Notes: generated from the letters alone by a model not told the origin. Numbered from the stretch's first letter, positions 25,143 to 34,842 are shown. The stretch is DNA of 64,000 bases from Iodobacter sp. (GCF_025352645.1 NZ_JANXSO010000126.1:43536-107535), one strand, 5' to 3'. Numbers and translations: made by a program.

Positions 25143-25953
25143 TTTTCCTGATTATGTCTCTTGCTCAATTGAGGCTTGAAATACCCCTCTTGGACAAGGT
25201 TTAGCCTGCATAAGGGCTTTGAGTAATCGAGGAATCAGAGCGCACAGGTCTGCTCGACGATTGAAACGGTATTGCACCTCAGCCAAATCACGAGCCGCAT
25301 ATTTTGAAAATTTGAATGCATGATGCGTTCCCGAGAGGGTGGTTTTCAGATTGCCAATCAACACATTGAGCCATTTAAACGCATCAATTTCGGTGCCCGC
25401 CTTCCCCTTCGGCGCAATCACCACGCGGCGTTGAAAGCCGAGCTGCTGCACGACCCTGCTCGTAACGCTACTTTCCCAAGGCATCAAGGCAGCGAAAGAG
25501 AAGCCATCAACAGGATCAAAACGCACTCAGTTGGGCTAGCCGTTACGCATTTTCACGGCAGCGACAAAGGCTGTTTTGTTCTCTGAGCCCCGCCCAGATT
25601 TGCCACCTGGATACTCACCACCGAGATAGGCGTCATCAACCCGAATATCGCCGCTTAAAGGTTGGCTGCTTTCACGTTGGCGCATTGTTTGATGCATCAT
25701 GATTCCCACAGTCAGCGTGGTTTGATGTTTGCAAGCATGTTGGCACACGGGACAGCGAAACCCTTGTGGCCATCGCGCTTGGAACAATGCCGCTTCACAT
25801 TAGGCTTGAGTGCTGTACTGCTGCAAAAAATCAATTAGCAACAACCCCTTTTGCATCTGAATTGGGTGATTGCCATGACGACCACCCCAAAAAAGAACGT
25901 TCGTTCACCTTAGGCCTTTTAGATGGTTTGAGCAAAAGACATAATCAGGAAAA
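25143..25953 (-). mobile_element. Decayed IS1595-family insertion sequence
   Basis: Bounded by 26-bp inverted ends (25143-25168 and 25928-25953) that match at 25 of 26 positions, beginning TTTTCCTGATTATGTCT. The 811-bp interior carries a broken IS1595-type transposase on the reverse strand. No target-site duplication was found next to the ends (GGCTTACC on the left, CTTAAGTA on the right), so the copy is old or rearranged. Confidence 0.8.
25152..25876 (-). pseudogene. IS1595-family transposase, inactivated
   Basis: Reading from 25876, an early frameshift leads into the family start IQMQKGLLLIDFLQQYSTQA, then an in-frame TAA (25800-25802, probably from CAA) before CEAALFQARWPQGFRCPVC. The zinc ribbon and the region before GDIRVDDAYLGGEYPGGKSG have lost long segments. 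After FVAAVKM another frameshift leads to GFSFAALMPWESS and WLNVLIGNLKTTLSGTHHAF, with AEVQYRFNRRADL near the end. The catalytic DDE domain is split, so it cannot be functional. Confidence 0.85.
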
Positions 25954-25991
25954 CTTAAGTAACACCAATAGACTCGCCGCTTGCCACGTAT

Positions 25992-26726
25992 TTATAACTC
26001 CCCCTCATCCAGCCGACTCAACAAAGGCCTCGTTAAGCTAGACAAAGCCCTTCGCTGCTGGCCGCCAGCATCAAAATTATCCTCGGCCAGCCAGCAATAA
26101 AGTACATCCCGCAATACGGGCCATTCGCTATCAATCACCGAAAACCAAACCGTATCTCGATTGCGTCCCCTACTTACCGTGGCTTGGCGAAACACGCCTT
26201 CAAAGCTAAAGCCCAAGCGCTGGGCGGCGCGGCGGGATGGGGTGTTGAGCGCATTGCATTTCCATTCATAACGGCGATAGCCCAGCGCAAACGCGTTTTC
26301 GATCATCAGCAGCATCGCCGCCGTGGCCAGCCGTGTGCCTTGCAAGGCCGGTGAAAAATGTAGCCAACCCACTTCGATAGATCCGGCGGCAGGATCAATG
26401 CGCAAATAAGACGCCAGCCCCAAGGCAGCCCCACTGGCCGCGTCAAGAATGGCGTAAAACTGTGGATCATCCTGCCCAGCCACCCGCCGTAGCCACGTAT
26501 CAAAGGCCTGAAAATCATCAAAAGGGCCCGATGTCAGATACGTCCACATCCGGCCATCGTCTTGGCTAAATGCTTGCCACAGGCTTGCTCCATGCTTCTC
26601 AAACTGTAGCGGTTCCACCCGGCATCCCCAGCCACTGAGCACGGTTTTAGGTGGAGAAACAGGGATTTTCCAATCCAGCAATGGCAGACCGATAGGTTGA
26701 TAAAAATCGTTTAATTCGTAATTCAT
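25992..26726 (-). CDS. GNAT family N-acetyltransferase
   Basis: A 244-residue protein with one acetyltransferase domain of the RimJ/RimL-like type (about 40-205): FYAILDAASGAALGLASYLRI, IEVGWLHFSPALQGTRLATAAMLLM (acetyl-CoA loop) and NTPSRRAAQRLGFSFEGVFRQA. ATG 26726 is chosen because AAGGA lies seven bases upstream; upstream in-frame starts run into the rhodanese gene. It forms a two-gene unit with the rhodanese gene and is divergent from the MocR regulator. Confidence 0.88.
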   Translation of the reverse strand: MNYELNDFYQPIGLPLLDWKIPVSPPKTVLSGWGCRVEPLQFEKHGASLWQAFSQDDGRMWTYLTSGPFDDFQAFDTWLRRVAGQDDPQFYAILDAASGAALGLASYLRIDPAAGSIEVGWLHFSPALQGTRLATAAMLLMIENAFALGYRRYEWKCNALNTPSRRAAQRLGFSFEGVFRQATVSRGRNRDTVWFSVIDSEWPVLRDVLYCWLAEDNFDAGGQQRRALSSLTRPLLSRLDEGEL

Positions 26727-26748
26727 ACTCATTCCTTTACTAACAATA

Positions 26749-27192
26749 CTAACAATCACATTCGATTTGTGGCCCAGCTAGCTTGCCTGCCTCCTTACCC
26801 AGCGCAAGTGGCAAGCCATCTCGTTGCCAAAAATCGAGGCCACCGATCAGCTCTTTTACGGTAAAGCCCAGCTTTGCTAGCTTATAGCTTCCCCATGTAG
26901 AGCCATTGCAGCCAATACCATCGCAGTAGCAAACATACACCTTGCTGCGATCTAGCCGCACCACACTGGCCTCGTCCATTTCAGCATGAGGAAAAGAAAT
27001 CGCGCCAGGAATATGCCCCGCCTGATAAGCCGCCGCTTGGCGTGTATCCAGCGCAATAATATCGGGGTGAGCAGCGTATAAATCGCTGGCTAAATCGGCG
27101 GCATCAGTGTGGTAGCGGAGTTTTTCCGCAAGGTAGGTGGCGGATTCTGCGGGGCTGGCAAGGCCACTGCTTTTAACGATGGATGGGGTCAT
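26749..27192 (-). CDS. Rhodanese-domain protein
   Basis: A 147-residue single rhodanese domain. DIIALDTRQAAAYQAGHIPGAISFPHAEMD is the typical N-half. The active-site loop follows VYVCYCDGIGC; the catalytic cysteine is the one in CNGSTW. Members transfer sulfane sulfur. The C-terminus is Cys-rich (ECDC). GGAG precedes the ATG. The 22-bp gap to the GNAT gene suggests one operon, probably controlled by the divergent MocR protein. Confidence 0.85.
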   Translation of the reverse strand: MTPSIVKSSGLASPAESATYLAEKLRYHTDAADLASDLYAAHPDIIALDTRQAAAYQAGHIPGAISFPHAEMDEASVVRLDRSKVYVCYCDGIGCNGSTWGSYKLAKLGFTVKELIGGLDFWQRDGLPLALGKEAGKLAGPQIECDC

Positions 27193-27361
27193 GATGCTGC
27201 TCCTGTTTTGATAACCATTGATGTGAGAACGCTGCGGGCTAAAGCCTATTTTTTCTTAGGGAGGGTGCAAGCCACCATACAACACCTATCTGAACTAACC
27301 CTTGCCACCCCCCTTAATCTAAGCGTAAATTGGCCTGCTGCCTCCTACCAATTTAAGCCTT

Positions 27362-28813
27362 ATGAGCAAACCACTTTCCGCCCCTCTCTGGCCCACGCTA
27401 TTTGCTGCTTGTGCCAGCACCAACATCGGTATTCAAGCCCAGCTCACGCAAACACTCAGAAAAGCCTTGCTGGCTGGACGTTTACCCCTAGGTAGCCGCT
27501 TGCCTGCCAGCCGAGTTTTAGCTAAAGATTTGGCTATATCGCGCAGCAGTGTTGAGGCGGCTTATGCCCAGCTAGAGGCGGAAGGCTATTTACAAAGGCG
27601 AATTGGCGCGGGGAGTTTTGTGGCTTTTACACCGCAGTCTTTGCCATCAAAACAACCAAGCCAACGCCCAGCCCAACTCTCTCGCCGTGGGCAGAGCATT
27701 GTGGATGCGGGGGGCTGCCAAGATAGCAAACCCACACAGGCTTTTAATGCGGGTCAGCCTGATCTGGCCGCCTTTCCCCACGTCCTATGGCAAAAGCTGA
27801 TGCAACAGCGCTGGCAGAAATCAGGCGCTGCTCTAGCGGGCTATGGCTCTGCTCAAGGCTTGCTGGAGTTACGCAGCGCGATCAGTGGCTATCTGGCGCA
27901 AGCGCGCGGGGTGGATTGCCATCCTGAGCAGATTTTGATTTTAAATAGCTCGCAGCAAGCCTTGCAAATGCTGGCCCAGCTCTTGATTGATCCACAAGAT
28001 AAAGTTTGGTTAGAAGAGCCTGCGTATTTAGGCGCCAGAAACGCGATGTTGGCGGCAGGTGCAGAGATTGTGCCAGTGCCGGTTGACGCTGAAGGATTGA
28101 ATCCCTCCGCCGACTTAAGCCCGCCCAAGCTGATCTACACCACGCCATCGCATCAATATCCACTAGGGGTCGCCATGAGTTTAGCCCGCCGCATGGCGCT
28201 GCTCGCCCAAGCCGAGCAGCACGGCGCATGGATTATTGAGGATGATTACGACAGCGAGTTTTACTACGATCAGCGCCCACTTCCTGCGTTACACGGACTC
28301 GATAAAACAGGCAGAACGCTGTATGTCGGCACTTTTAGTAAAGTACTTTTTCCATCACTTCGTTTGGCTTATCTAGTGCTCCCCAGCGAGTTGATGCCTG
28401 CTTTTATCGCCGCCAGAACGGCTTTTGATGGGCATAGCCCACAATTTATGCAGGCGGTAACCGCCGATTTTATCGCTCAAGGCCATTTTGCCGCTCACCT
28501 GCGCCAAATGCGCACGCTGTACCGTAGCCGCCGCGATTTATTATTAGAGAGTTTAAAACCGCTATCCGATGTGCTTTCCCCTATCAACACGGGGGCTGGA
28601 TTGCAGTTTTCTGTATGCCTAAACGCAGGCTTAGAGCAAGCATGGACTAGCGCAGGAAGTGCAGCAGGCTTAGCCCTAAGGCCGCTTTCGGCTTTTTATC
28701 TGGCCAAGCCCAAAATTGAAGGCTGGCTGCTGGGCTATGCAGCGCTGAGCAACACCCAAATACGCAGCGCCAGCCAAACCTTGATAAATAGTTTTTATAC
28801 AATGCAGCGCTAA
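27362..28813 (+). CDS. MocR/PdxR-type GntR regulator with aminotransferase domain
   Basis: A 483-residue protein. The N-terminal GntR winged helix (about 20-85; LPLGSRLPASRVLAKDLAISRSSVEAAYAQL) is joined by a linker to a PLP fold-type I aminotransferase-like domain (about 125-480). The PLP lysine lies in YVGTFSKVLFPSLRLAYLVLP and IIEDDYDSEFYYD carries the PLP Asp. MocR proteins usually regulate a divergent gene, here the rhodanese/GNAT unit, 169 bp away. The effector is PLP or an amino-acid adduct. It ends 3 bp from the convergent GGDEF-EAL gene. Confidence 0.9.
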   Translation: MSKPLSAPLWPTLFAACASTNIGIQAQLTQTLRKALLAGRLPLGSRLPASRVLAKDLAISRSSVEAAYAQLEAEGYLQRRIGAGSFVAFTPQSLPSKQPSQRPAQLSRRGQSIVDAGGCQDSKPTQAFNAGQPDLAAFPHVLWQKLMQQRWQKSGAALAGYGSAQGLLELRSAISGYLAQARGVDCHPEQILILNSSQQALQMLAQLLIDPQDKVWLEEPAYLGARNAMLAAGAEIVPVPVDAEGLNPSADLSPPKLIYTTPSHQYPLGVAMSLARRMALLAQAEQHGAWIIEDDYDSEFYYDQRPLPALHGLDKTGRTLYVGTFSKVLFPSLRLAYLVLPSELMPAFIAARTAFDGHSPQFMQAVTADFIAQGHFAAHLRQMRTLYRSRRDLLLESLKPLSDVLSPINTGAGLQFSVCLNAGLEQAWTSAGSAAGLALRPLSAFYLAKPKIEGWLLGYAALSNTQIRSASQTLINSFYTMQR

Positions 28814-28816
28814 GCC

Positions 28817-30994
28817 CTAAAAACTACGTACCGGCCGTCCACCCTCGCCCATATTGCTAGGCGTAATCGGCAAATGGGCACAAGAACCACTGTTACACCA
28901 CAGCAAAAAATCTTGGGCAGGCATGGGCGCGGCAATTAAATAACCCTGAGCCTCATCGCAGCCCATCACAGCCAAAGCCTGCCATACGGCCTCCGTTTCT
29001 ACCCCTTCGGCAATCACCGATAAACCCAGAATATGCCCAAGCTCGATAATTGATCGCACAATTGAGACATTCTCAAAGCGCTCATTCATCGACATCACAA
29101 AACTCTGGTCTATTTTTAATTCATGCACCGGCATTTTAGCTAAATAGGCAAATGAGGAATAGCCAGTACCAAAATCATCAATCGATAGCTTCACCCCCAT
29201 ACTGCGTAGATGCTCTAAATTGCGCAGCACCTCATGTGGGTTTCTCATTACGCCGGTCTCGGTAATTTCAAGGCACAAACTCTCTGGATCTACCTGGCAA
29301 AGCGCTAATTCTTTTTCTAAAAAAGTAACGAAACTGGCATCCTCTACATCGCTCACACCCACATTGACTGAAATGCAAAGAAGCAAACCCTGCTCGCTCC
29401 ATTGTGCCACCTGCATTAATACATCATGCACCACCCATTCAGTAATTAAGCGCAATTTACCGGTTTGCTCGGCAAAAGGAATAAATACGGCAGGGGAAAT
29501 GAATCCCCGCACGGGATGTTGCCAGCGCACCAAAGCCTCTGCCTCACACACAGTGCCATCAATCATTTTAACTTTAGGCTGGTAATACACGCGTAAATGT
29601 CCTTCTGCCAATGCTTCACGCAAATCCCCCATTAAAGTAAGTTGATTGCGTGAATAGGCCTCTTGCTCTGCATCGTAAAAAGCAAACGAGCGCCGTGCCA
29701 ACTTGGCATTACATAGTGCAATCTCTGCATTACGTAATAAAACTTCTGCGCTTAAACCATGGGCGGGGTAAATAGCCACCCCAGATGTAGCGCTAATATC
29801 TAAGCGCTGCCCATCAATAAACATAGGCTCAGAAAAATAAGTATCAACCTGCGCTAATACCTTATTTAAATCATCATCATTAATTCGCTCAAGCATTAAT
29901 GAAAAAATATTACCACCCAATCGTGCTACCTTAACCACTGGGCGATTAAAACCTTTTAAACGATCGGCAATACAGCGTAAAGCCATATCGCCTTCTTGAT
30001 AGCCTAGGTGCTCATTAATATAATGAAAATTATTAATATTTAAGATTAATAAAGCACTCATTCCAGATTCAGGATGTAAATGCTCAGCAATAAAATGTAA
30101 AAAACCAACTCTATTAACAAGACCAGTTAATGAATCAACAAACGCAAGCTCACGTAACTCCTTATCCCGCAAAGAAACGATATCGCCCAGCGCATTAAAC
30201 GCATGGGCTAGGCTACCTAACTCATCGCTTCTGCCTGCTTGAACGCGCACCCCAAAATCACCCGCCGCCATTCTGCGCACGGCCCTAGAGAAAGTTGTTA
30301 ACGGGGCAGAGAAATGATGCGCCACAAACATACACACCACAGAAGACACCACAAAGAGCAGCATCCCCAACCACAGCGCCCGCCACCTAGCCTGATTGAT
30401 CAAGTGCTCAATAAGCTGATCGTCAATATCTGCGCCCACTAAGTAGTAAGAGCCGTCAGCTTGTTTAATGGGTTGCAAAAAGGAGTGAAACTTACCATAA
30501 GCATCATTCAGCGTACCCTTACGCGCCTTGCCATCCAGCAAAGCCGCCATCACTAAGCCATCATCGTCTTGATACTTGCCTTGATAATGTCCATAGCGAT
30601 CTGCAGCAAGCTCTACAGCAGGCGCACTATCGAGCACATAGCTGACGAGGCCATCCTTTAAGCGAAAAGCATAGAGATAGTGAATCCCTGCAATCTGGCA
30701 ATACTGATTTAACCGCGCTGCAAGGCTGAGGTATTCGGCAGAGGAAACCGCTCCCGCCATCGCACGGGGAAGGTAATCAGCCGGTAGTAGCATCGGGAAG
30801 GTATGCACCGCAACCGCCAAACGACTGTCAGCATCGCGGCGCACCTCTGCACTCATTACCCACTGAATCAGGAATGTAAACACGAGCATCAGCAGCAAAT
30901 TTAACGCCAACAGCACAAGTAAAATTTTTACTCGTGCTGTGTTAATCCGTCTAAACCGACGCTGAAAGAAATGAAAGACCCTCTGGAGTGACAT
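28817..30994 (-). CDS. HAMP-GGDEF(degenerate)-EAL c-di-GMP phosphodiesterase
   Basis: A 725-residue membrane sensor. TM1 is at about 22-45, a periplasmic sensor at about 46-200, TM2 at about 202-222, and HAMP at about 225-280 (RRMAAGDFGVRVQAGRSDEL). The GGDEF domain follows, but its signature is GGNIF (in RLGGNIFSLML), so cyclase activity is unlikely. The EAL domain is intact: EAEALVRWQHP, LEITETGVM, LSIDDFGTGYSSFAYL and ELKIDQSF. It probably hydrolyses c-di-GMP under control of the periplasmic domain. Confidence 0.9.
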   Translation of the reverse strand: MSLQRVFHFFQRRFRRINTARVKILLVLLALNLLLMLVFTFLIQWVMSAEVRRDADSRLAVAVHTFPMLLPADYLPRAMAGAVSSAEYLSLAARLNQYCQIAGIHYLYAFRLKDGLVSYVLDSAPAVELAADRYGHYQGKYQDDDGLVMAALLDGKARKGTLNDAYGKFHSFLQPIKQADGSYYLVGADIDDQLIEHLINQARWRALWLGMLLFVVSSVVCMFVAHHFSAPLTTFSRAVRRMAAGDFGVRVQAGRSDELGSLAHAFNALGDIVSLRDKELRELAFVDSLTGLVNRVGFLHFIAEHLHPESGMSALLILNINNFHYINEHLGYQEGDMALRCIADRLKGFNRPVVKVARLGGNIFSLMLERINDDDLNKVLAQVDTYFSEPMFIDGQRLDISATSGVAIYPAHGLSAEVLLRNAEIALCNAKLARRSFAFYDAEQEAYSRNQLTLMGDLREALAEGHLRVYYQPKVKMIDGTVCEAEALVRWQHPVRGFISPAVFIPFAEQTGKLRLITEWVVHDVLMQVAQWSEQGLLLCISVNVGVSDVEDASFVTFLEKELALCQVDPESLCLEITETGVMRNPHEVLRNLEHLRSMGVKLSIDDFGTGYSSFAYLAKMPVHELKIDQSFVMSMNERFENVSIVRSIIELGHILGLSVIAEGVETEAVWQALAVMGCDEAQGYLIAAPMPAQDFLLWCNSGSCAHLPITPSNMGEGGRPVRSF

Positions 30995-31056
30995 TTTTTA
31001 ATCCTAGTCATCCCAAATTGATAGCAGTCAGACGCATACAAGGCAAACCCATTCTT

Positions 31057-32865
31057 TTACCCAAGAAGCCATGCATCTCTTGTAATACTTTGCTCGGCAG
31101 ACACTGCCTTTAGTTTCAAGCCGCAGGTATTCTCCGCAGCATGCTGCAAACGCACATTAAAGCGCATTAATTCATCACGGCGAAAAGCCAAGATATCCAG
31201 CTCGCCATTGATCGGCTGACTAACCAACTGCGCCTCTAAATTGCCACTGGTCACACGTAAGCCATTTATTGCAATCAATAAATCACCTGCAGACAACCCT
31301 GCAGCTTGCGCCGCGCCGCCATCTAAAACATGGCTCAACTTTACAAAACTACCGTCGCTACTGCTGCGTATGCCTAGACTATTACTTGGTGGTAACGCTT
31401 TATCTAGCCACCCCCCCTTATCACTTGTGCCTACAGCCGCGCGCATTTGCCAATCCACACTAAACTCGGCCAATAAAGCTTGCAGTGGCAGCTCTTGCGT
31501 GGAGCGCAGCGCCAAATCAAAAAAGCTTTGCAAATCAAGGCCGGTAACCTCGCTGGCTAAACGCTCCCAATCTGCCTCTGCTACGCCCAAACCTGTAGCG
31601 GCAAAGTCTTTACCGTAACGCAGCCACAGCGCGCGCATCACGTCGTCTAAGGATTTTTGCCCAGCACTTTGCTGGCGAATCAATAAATCGAGGCAAAGGG
31701 CCACCAAAGCCCCCTTGGTGTAATAACTCACCAAGCTATTTGGGCTATTTTCATCTTGGCGATAAAACTTGACCCATGTATCTAAACTAGAATCCTCTAA
31801 GCTTTGCTTAGTGCGGCCATTACCCCGCTCTACTCCCGTAATTGTTTGTGCTAATAAATCTAAGTAATCCTGCTGACTAATTAAGCCCGTGCGCAGCAGC
31901 GTTAAATCATCGTAATACGAGGTAATCCCTTCAAATGCCCACAATAAACGCGTGTAATTTTCTTGGCTTAAATCATAAGGGGCATAAGCCGCAGGTTTTA
32001 TTCGTTTAACATTCCAGCTATGAAAATACTCATGGCTGCAAAGGCCTAAGAATTGGCGATAACCTGCTTTGATTTGTGTTTCATGCGCTAAAGGTAAATC
32101 ATCCCGATTACACATTAATGCCGTGGATGATCGATGCTCCAATCCACCATAACCATCGCCAAGCGCCATCGTCATAAACAGGTAGCGATCAAATGGTGCT
32201 GGCTCGCCAAATAAACGAATTTGATATTCGCAAATTTGTTTTAAATCGCTTTTTAGCCGTTTTAAATCGGTATTATGCCGGCCAGCAATCACTATATCGT
32301 GAGGGATGCCACATGCTTTAAAGCTGATCTGGCTAAATTCCCCCATTTCAACAGGGTGATCAATAAGCTCATCATAATTAGCCGCTTGATAACGGCCAAA
32401 TTGACCTGCTTTAGCGTCATCCCTAGTTAAAGTTGTAGCGATTTTCCACTGCTTATATGCCTTACCCTCGGGTGCCGCTATTTCAACATAGCAGGGATTG
32501 CTTTCTTGGCCTTGTACGGCCAAAAACACACTGGTGCCATTAAAAAAACCACGGCTTTGATCTAAATAAGCACCACGTACCGATAAATCCCAGGCGTAAA
32601 CACTGTAATGAATTTCTAATGGGCCTTTAACACTGGCAGCCTGCCACGTGTGTTTATCACACTTATCTAGCATTACCGGCTTGCCAGCTGATTCGGCACG
32701 GATCTCAACAATATTGCGAGAAAATTCACGAATTAAATAACTACCCGGAATCCACGTAGGCAGCCACAAGCGCTGGCCATTTTTATCTGGTTTATTAATT
32801 GTAATAGAAACGTGAAAAAGATGGGCATGCAAAGACGCTGGGACAATTTTATATAGAATGTTCAT
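31057..32865 (-). CDS. M61 family (glycyl aminopeptidase-like) metallopeptidase
   Basis: A 602-residue zinc peptidase. The N-terminal beta domain (PTWIPGSYLIREFSRNI) precedes the gluzincin motif HEYFHSWNVKRI and the downstream zinc Glu in FEGITSYYDDLTLLRTG. A PDZ domain occupies about 490-585 (VLDGGAAQAAGLSAGDLLIAINGLRV). There is no signal peptide, so it is probably cytosolic. AAAGAA precedes the ATG. Confidence 0.9.
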   Translation of the reverse strand: MNILYKIVPASLHAHLFHVSITINKPDKNGQRLWLPTWIPGSYLIREFSRNIVEIRAESAGKPVMLDKCDKHTWQAASVKGPLEIHYSVYAWDLSVRGAYLDQSRGFFNGTSVFLAVQGQESNPCYVEIAAPEGKAYKQWKIATTLTRDDAKAGQFGRYQAANYDELIDHPVEMGEFSQISFKACGIPHDIVIAGRHNTDLKRLKSDLKQICEYQIRLFGEPAPFDRYLFMTMALGDGYGGLEHRSSTALMCNRDDLPLAHETQIKAGYRQFLGLCSHEYFHSWNVKRIKPAAYAPYDLSQENYTRLLWAFEGITSYYDDLTLLRTGLISQQDYLDLLAQTITGVERGNGRTKQSLEDSSLDTWVKFYRQDENSPNSLVSYYTKGALVALCLDLLIRQQSAGQKSLDDVMRALWLRYGKDFAATGLGVAEADWERLASEVTGLDLQSFFDLALRSTQELPLQALLAEFSVDWQMRAAVGTSDKGGWLDKALPPSNSLGIRSSSDGSFVKLSHVLDGGAAQAAGLSAGDLLIAINGLRVTSGNLEAQLVSQPINGELDILAFRRDELMRFNVRLQHAAENTCGLKLKAVSAEQSITRDAWLLG

Positions 32866-33032
32866 TATTATTCTTTAAAAAAAGTATCTAGAAAAGTCTG
32901 CTTACTAAGCGTTTAGAAAGAAATGTCATTTACAGGTAGATGTGTTTATCTAAAATACAGTGTAAAAATGGCTAAAAATATAGCCTTATTTAGTAAAAAA
33001 TAGCTTTACTTTCTAAAATATTAGTAATCAAA

Positions 33033-34295
33033 TTAATTTTTATGCAAGCCAATTTGGTTACGCCCCGCCCCCTTAGCCTGATAAAGCGCCTGATCTGCGG
33101 CATCAATCAATTGCTGAGCATCCATATTTGGCTTTAATGCGGCCACACCCGCACTAAATGTAACGTTAAATTGAATATCTCCGGATGATTGAGTTAACTC
33201 AGCAAAACGCATACGCCACTCATCTAGCTTTTGAGCTGCTCGAATTAAGCTTGTTTCAACAAAAAAAACGGCAAATTCTTCACCGCCATAGCGCCCCACT
33301 GAGCCATCACCATTAATAGATTGACGCAATAAGCGCGCTAAGCTCTTAATCACTTGATCGCCAATTCCATGACCATAAGAATCATTAATTTTTTTGAAAT
33401 AATCAATATCAATCATAGCAAAAGAGAGTGAAAGCGATTCTCTTTTTGCCCGAATAACTTCACGCTCAAGTAATTCAATAATATTGGTATGATTTAGCAA
33501 GGCAGTTAGGCTATCACAAGTCATCCACCGCCGTAATGAGCGATAGCGAGCACAGGTAATCGTAACCGAGGCAACTAGCTCTTCTCTAGGCATGCTTTTA
33601 ACCCAGAAATCATCCCCTCCCATACTACGAGCCATAAGCTGTTTATTACGATTGGTTTCTGTAGATAAAAAAACAATCGGAATACTATCAAATTGAGTGT
33701 ATTGGCGAATCACTTTAGCAATTTCATTGCCCGAGCATTGCGGCATATACACATCCATCAACACAATATCGGGAACAAACCGCTCTAATAATAAAAATAC
33801 TTCTAAAGGGTTTTTTAAAAGCTGGACTTGCATGCCCGCTTGGCCAAGCGCATCTGCATTAAATTTCCCCATTGCCTCTGAATCATCAACAATTAACACT
33901 CGATAAGGAGTATTACGTGAGCGCTCTAGCAAGACATCTAGCCTATCAATGAGTTTTTGAATATCTAAAGGAAAATAAATAAAATCTGTAATACCATTAT
34001 TCATGAGCTCTATTTGTTGAGAGATATTCAAAGTAGAGGTTAGATATAAAATAGGCCCACGCGACAATTTGACCATAAATGGCAAAATTTGCTCCGTCGA
34101 GCAATCCTCTAAGCCCGCTTCTCCCAACAAAACAGCAAAGGGCGGCGTGGTATGCATGGCGGCCAAAAATGGACTTTGCTTTAAAAAAACATGGCATTCA
34201 AAGCCAAAAAATGTAAGCTGTTTAGCTAATTCAGCACCTCCTTGTGCTTGCCTAGCAGAAACATACACGATAGGCTTTATTGATTTTTCAGTCAT
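33033..34295 (-). CDS. Double-REC response regulator with active GGDEF domain
   Basis: A 420-residue soluble diguanylate cyclase. The first REC-like domain (about 8-120) lacks a clear phospho-acceptor aspartate. The second REC (about 130-245) is intact, with YRVLIVDDSE, VLMDVYMPQCSG and a late Lys. The GGDEF domain has SLTALLNHTNI, MIDIDYFKKINDSYGHGIGD and a full GRYGGEEFAVFF signature, without an RxxD inhibitory site at the usual place. ATG 34295 is preferred to a TTG two codons upstream. Orphan, with no histidine kinase beside it. Confidence 0.9.
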   Translation of the reverse strand: MTEKSIKPIVYVSARQAQGGAELAKQLTFFGFECHVFLKQSPFLAAMHTTPPFAVLLGEAGLEDCSTEQILPFMVKLSRGPILYLTSTLNISQQIELMNNGITDFIYFPLDIQKLIDRLDVLLERSRNTPYRVLIVDDSEAMGKFNADALGQAGMQVQLLKNPLEVFLLLERFVPDIVLMDVYMPQCSGNEIAKVIRQYTQFDSIPIVFLSTETNRNKQLMARSMGGDDFWVKSMPREELVASVTITCARYRSLRRWMTCDSLTALLNHTNIIELLEREVIRAKRESLSLSFAMIDIDYFKKINDSYGHGIGDQVIKSLARLLRQSINGDGSVGRYGGEEFAVFFVETSLIRAAQKLDEWRMRFAELTQSSGDIQFNVTFSAGVAALKPNMDAQQLIDAADQALYQAKGAGRNQIGLHKN

Positions 34296-34423
34296 TTTCA
34301 ATCCAGTTTCATACTTAATTAAGCTTAAAATACCGCCATTTTTTATTCAGTACAGCTAAATTTATCTACTCCTTATAAAATAGCTGAAAACACTCAGCCA
34401 CGTTTATGTATGTTTCATCAACA

Positions 34424-34828
34424 TTAGGTTTCCCCATTATTTTTACGCTCAAACTCATGCAGTTGTCGCCGCCATTTTTTACTTGGCCGGCCCTCCCCGC
34501 TAGGATGATCGAACCGAGGAGCTAATTGCCGCGCTTCACGCTCATGCTCTCTTTTTTGCTGGCTTGCCAAGCTTTCTGCGTAAAGTAGGCGTGCAGCAGT
34601 TGCAGGGCCTCGCTGCTCAGAAACACCAAGTACTGTTACTTCAAATGCTCCTTGCTCAGTATGAATACGCAGTAGATCCCCTAATTTTACCGTTCGAGCG
34701 GGTTTAATTCGCTCTTTATTTAGATGCACATGCCCCGCATCAATCGCGGCACTGGCCAAAGAGCGTGTTTTAAAAAACCGTGCCGCCCACAGCCATTTAT
34801 CGATCCGCACAGCTTTTACATTGTCCAT
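34424..34828 (-). CDS. hslR: S4-domain RNA-binding heat-shock protein Hsp15
   Basis: A 134-residue protein. The S4 domain (about 5-65) has RIDKWLWAARFFKTRSLASAAIDAGHVHLN, followed by GDLLRIHTEQGAFEVTVLG and a basic tail (RPSKKWRRQLHEFERKNN). Hsp15 recycles free 50S subunits that still carry nascent chains. ATG 34828 follows GGAG; an upstream in-frame start lies inside the typA terminator. It lies 67 bp downstream of typA. Confidence 0.9.
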   Translation of the reverse strand: MDNVKAVRIDKWLWAARFFKTRSLASAAIDAGHVHLNKERIKPARTVKLGDLLRIHTEQGAFEVTVLGVSEQRGPATAARLLYAESLASQQKREHEREARQLAPRFDHPSGEGRPSKKWRRQLHEFERKNNGET

Positions 34829-34842
34829 TTTACGCTCCAGAA

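Noticed and set aside
25135..25961. Target-site duplication of the IS1595 element
   Set aside because: The 8 bases on each side (GGCTTACC and CTTAAGTA) do not match, so no duplication is claimed.
25766..26041. 91-codon forward ORF across the IS right end
   Set aside because: Antisense to the transposase pseudogene and crossing the terminal repeat; no signals of a real gene.
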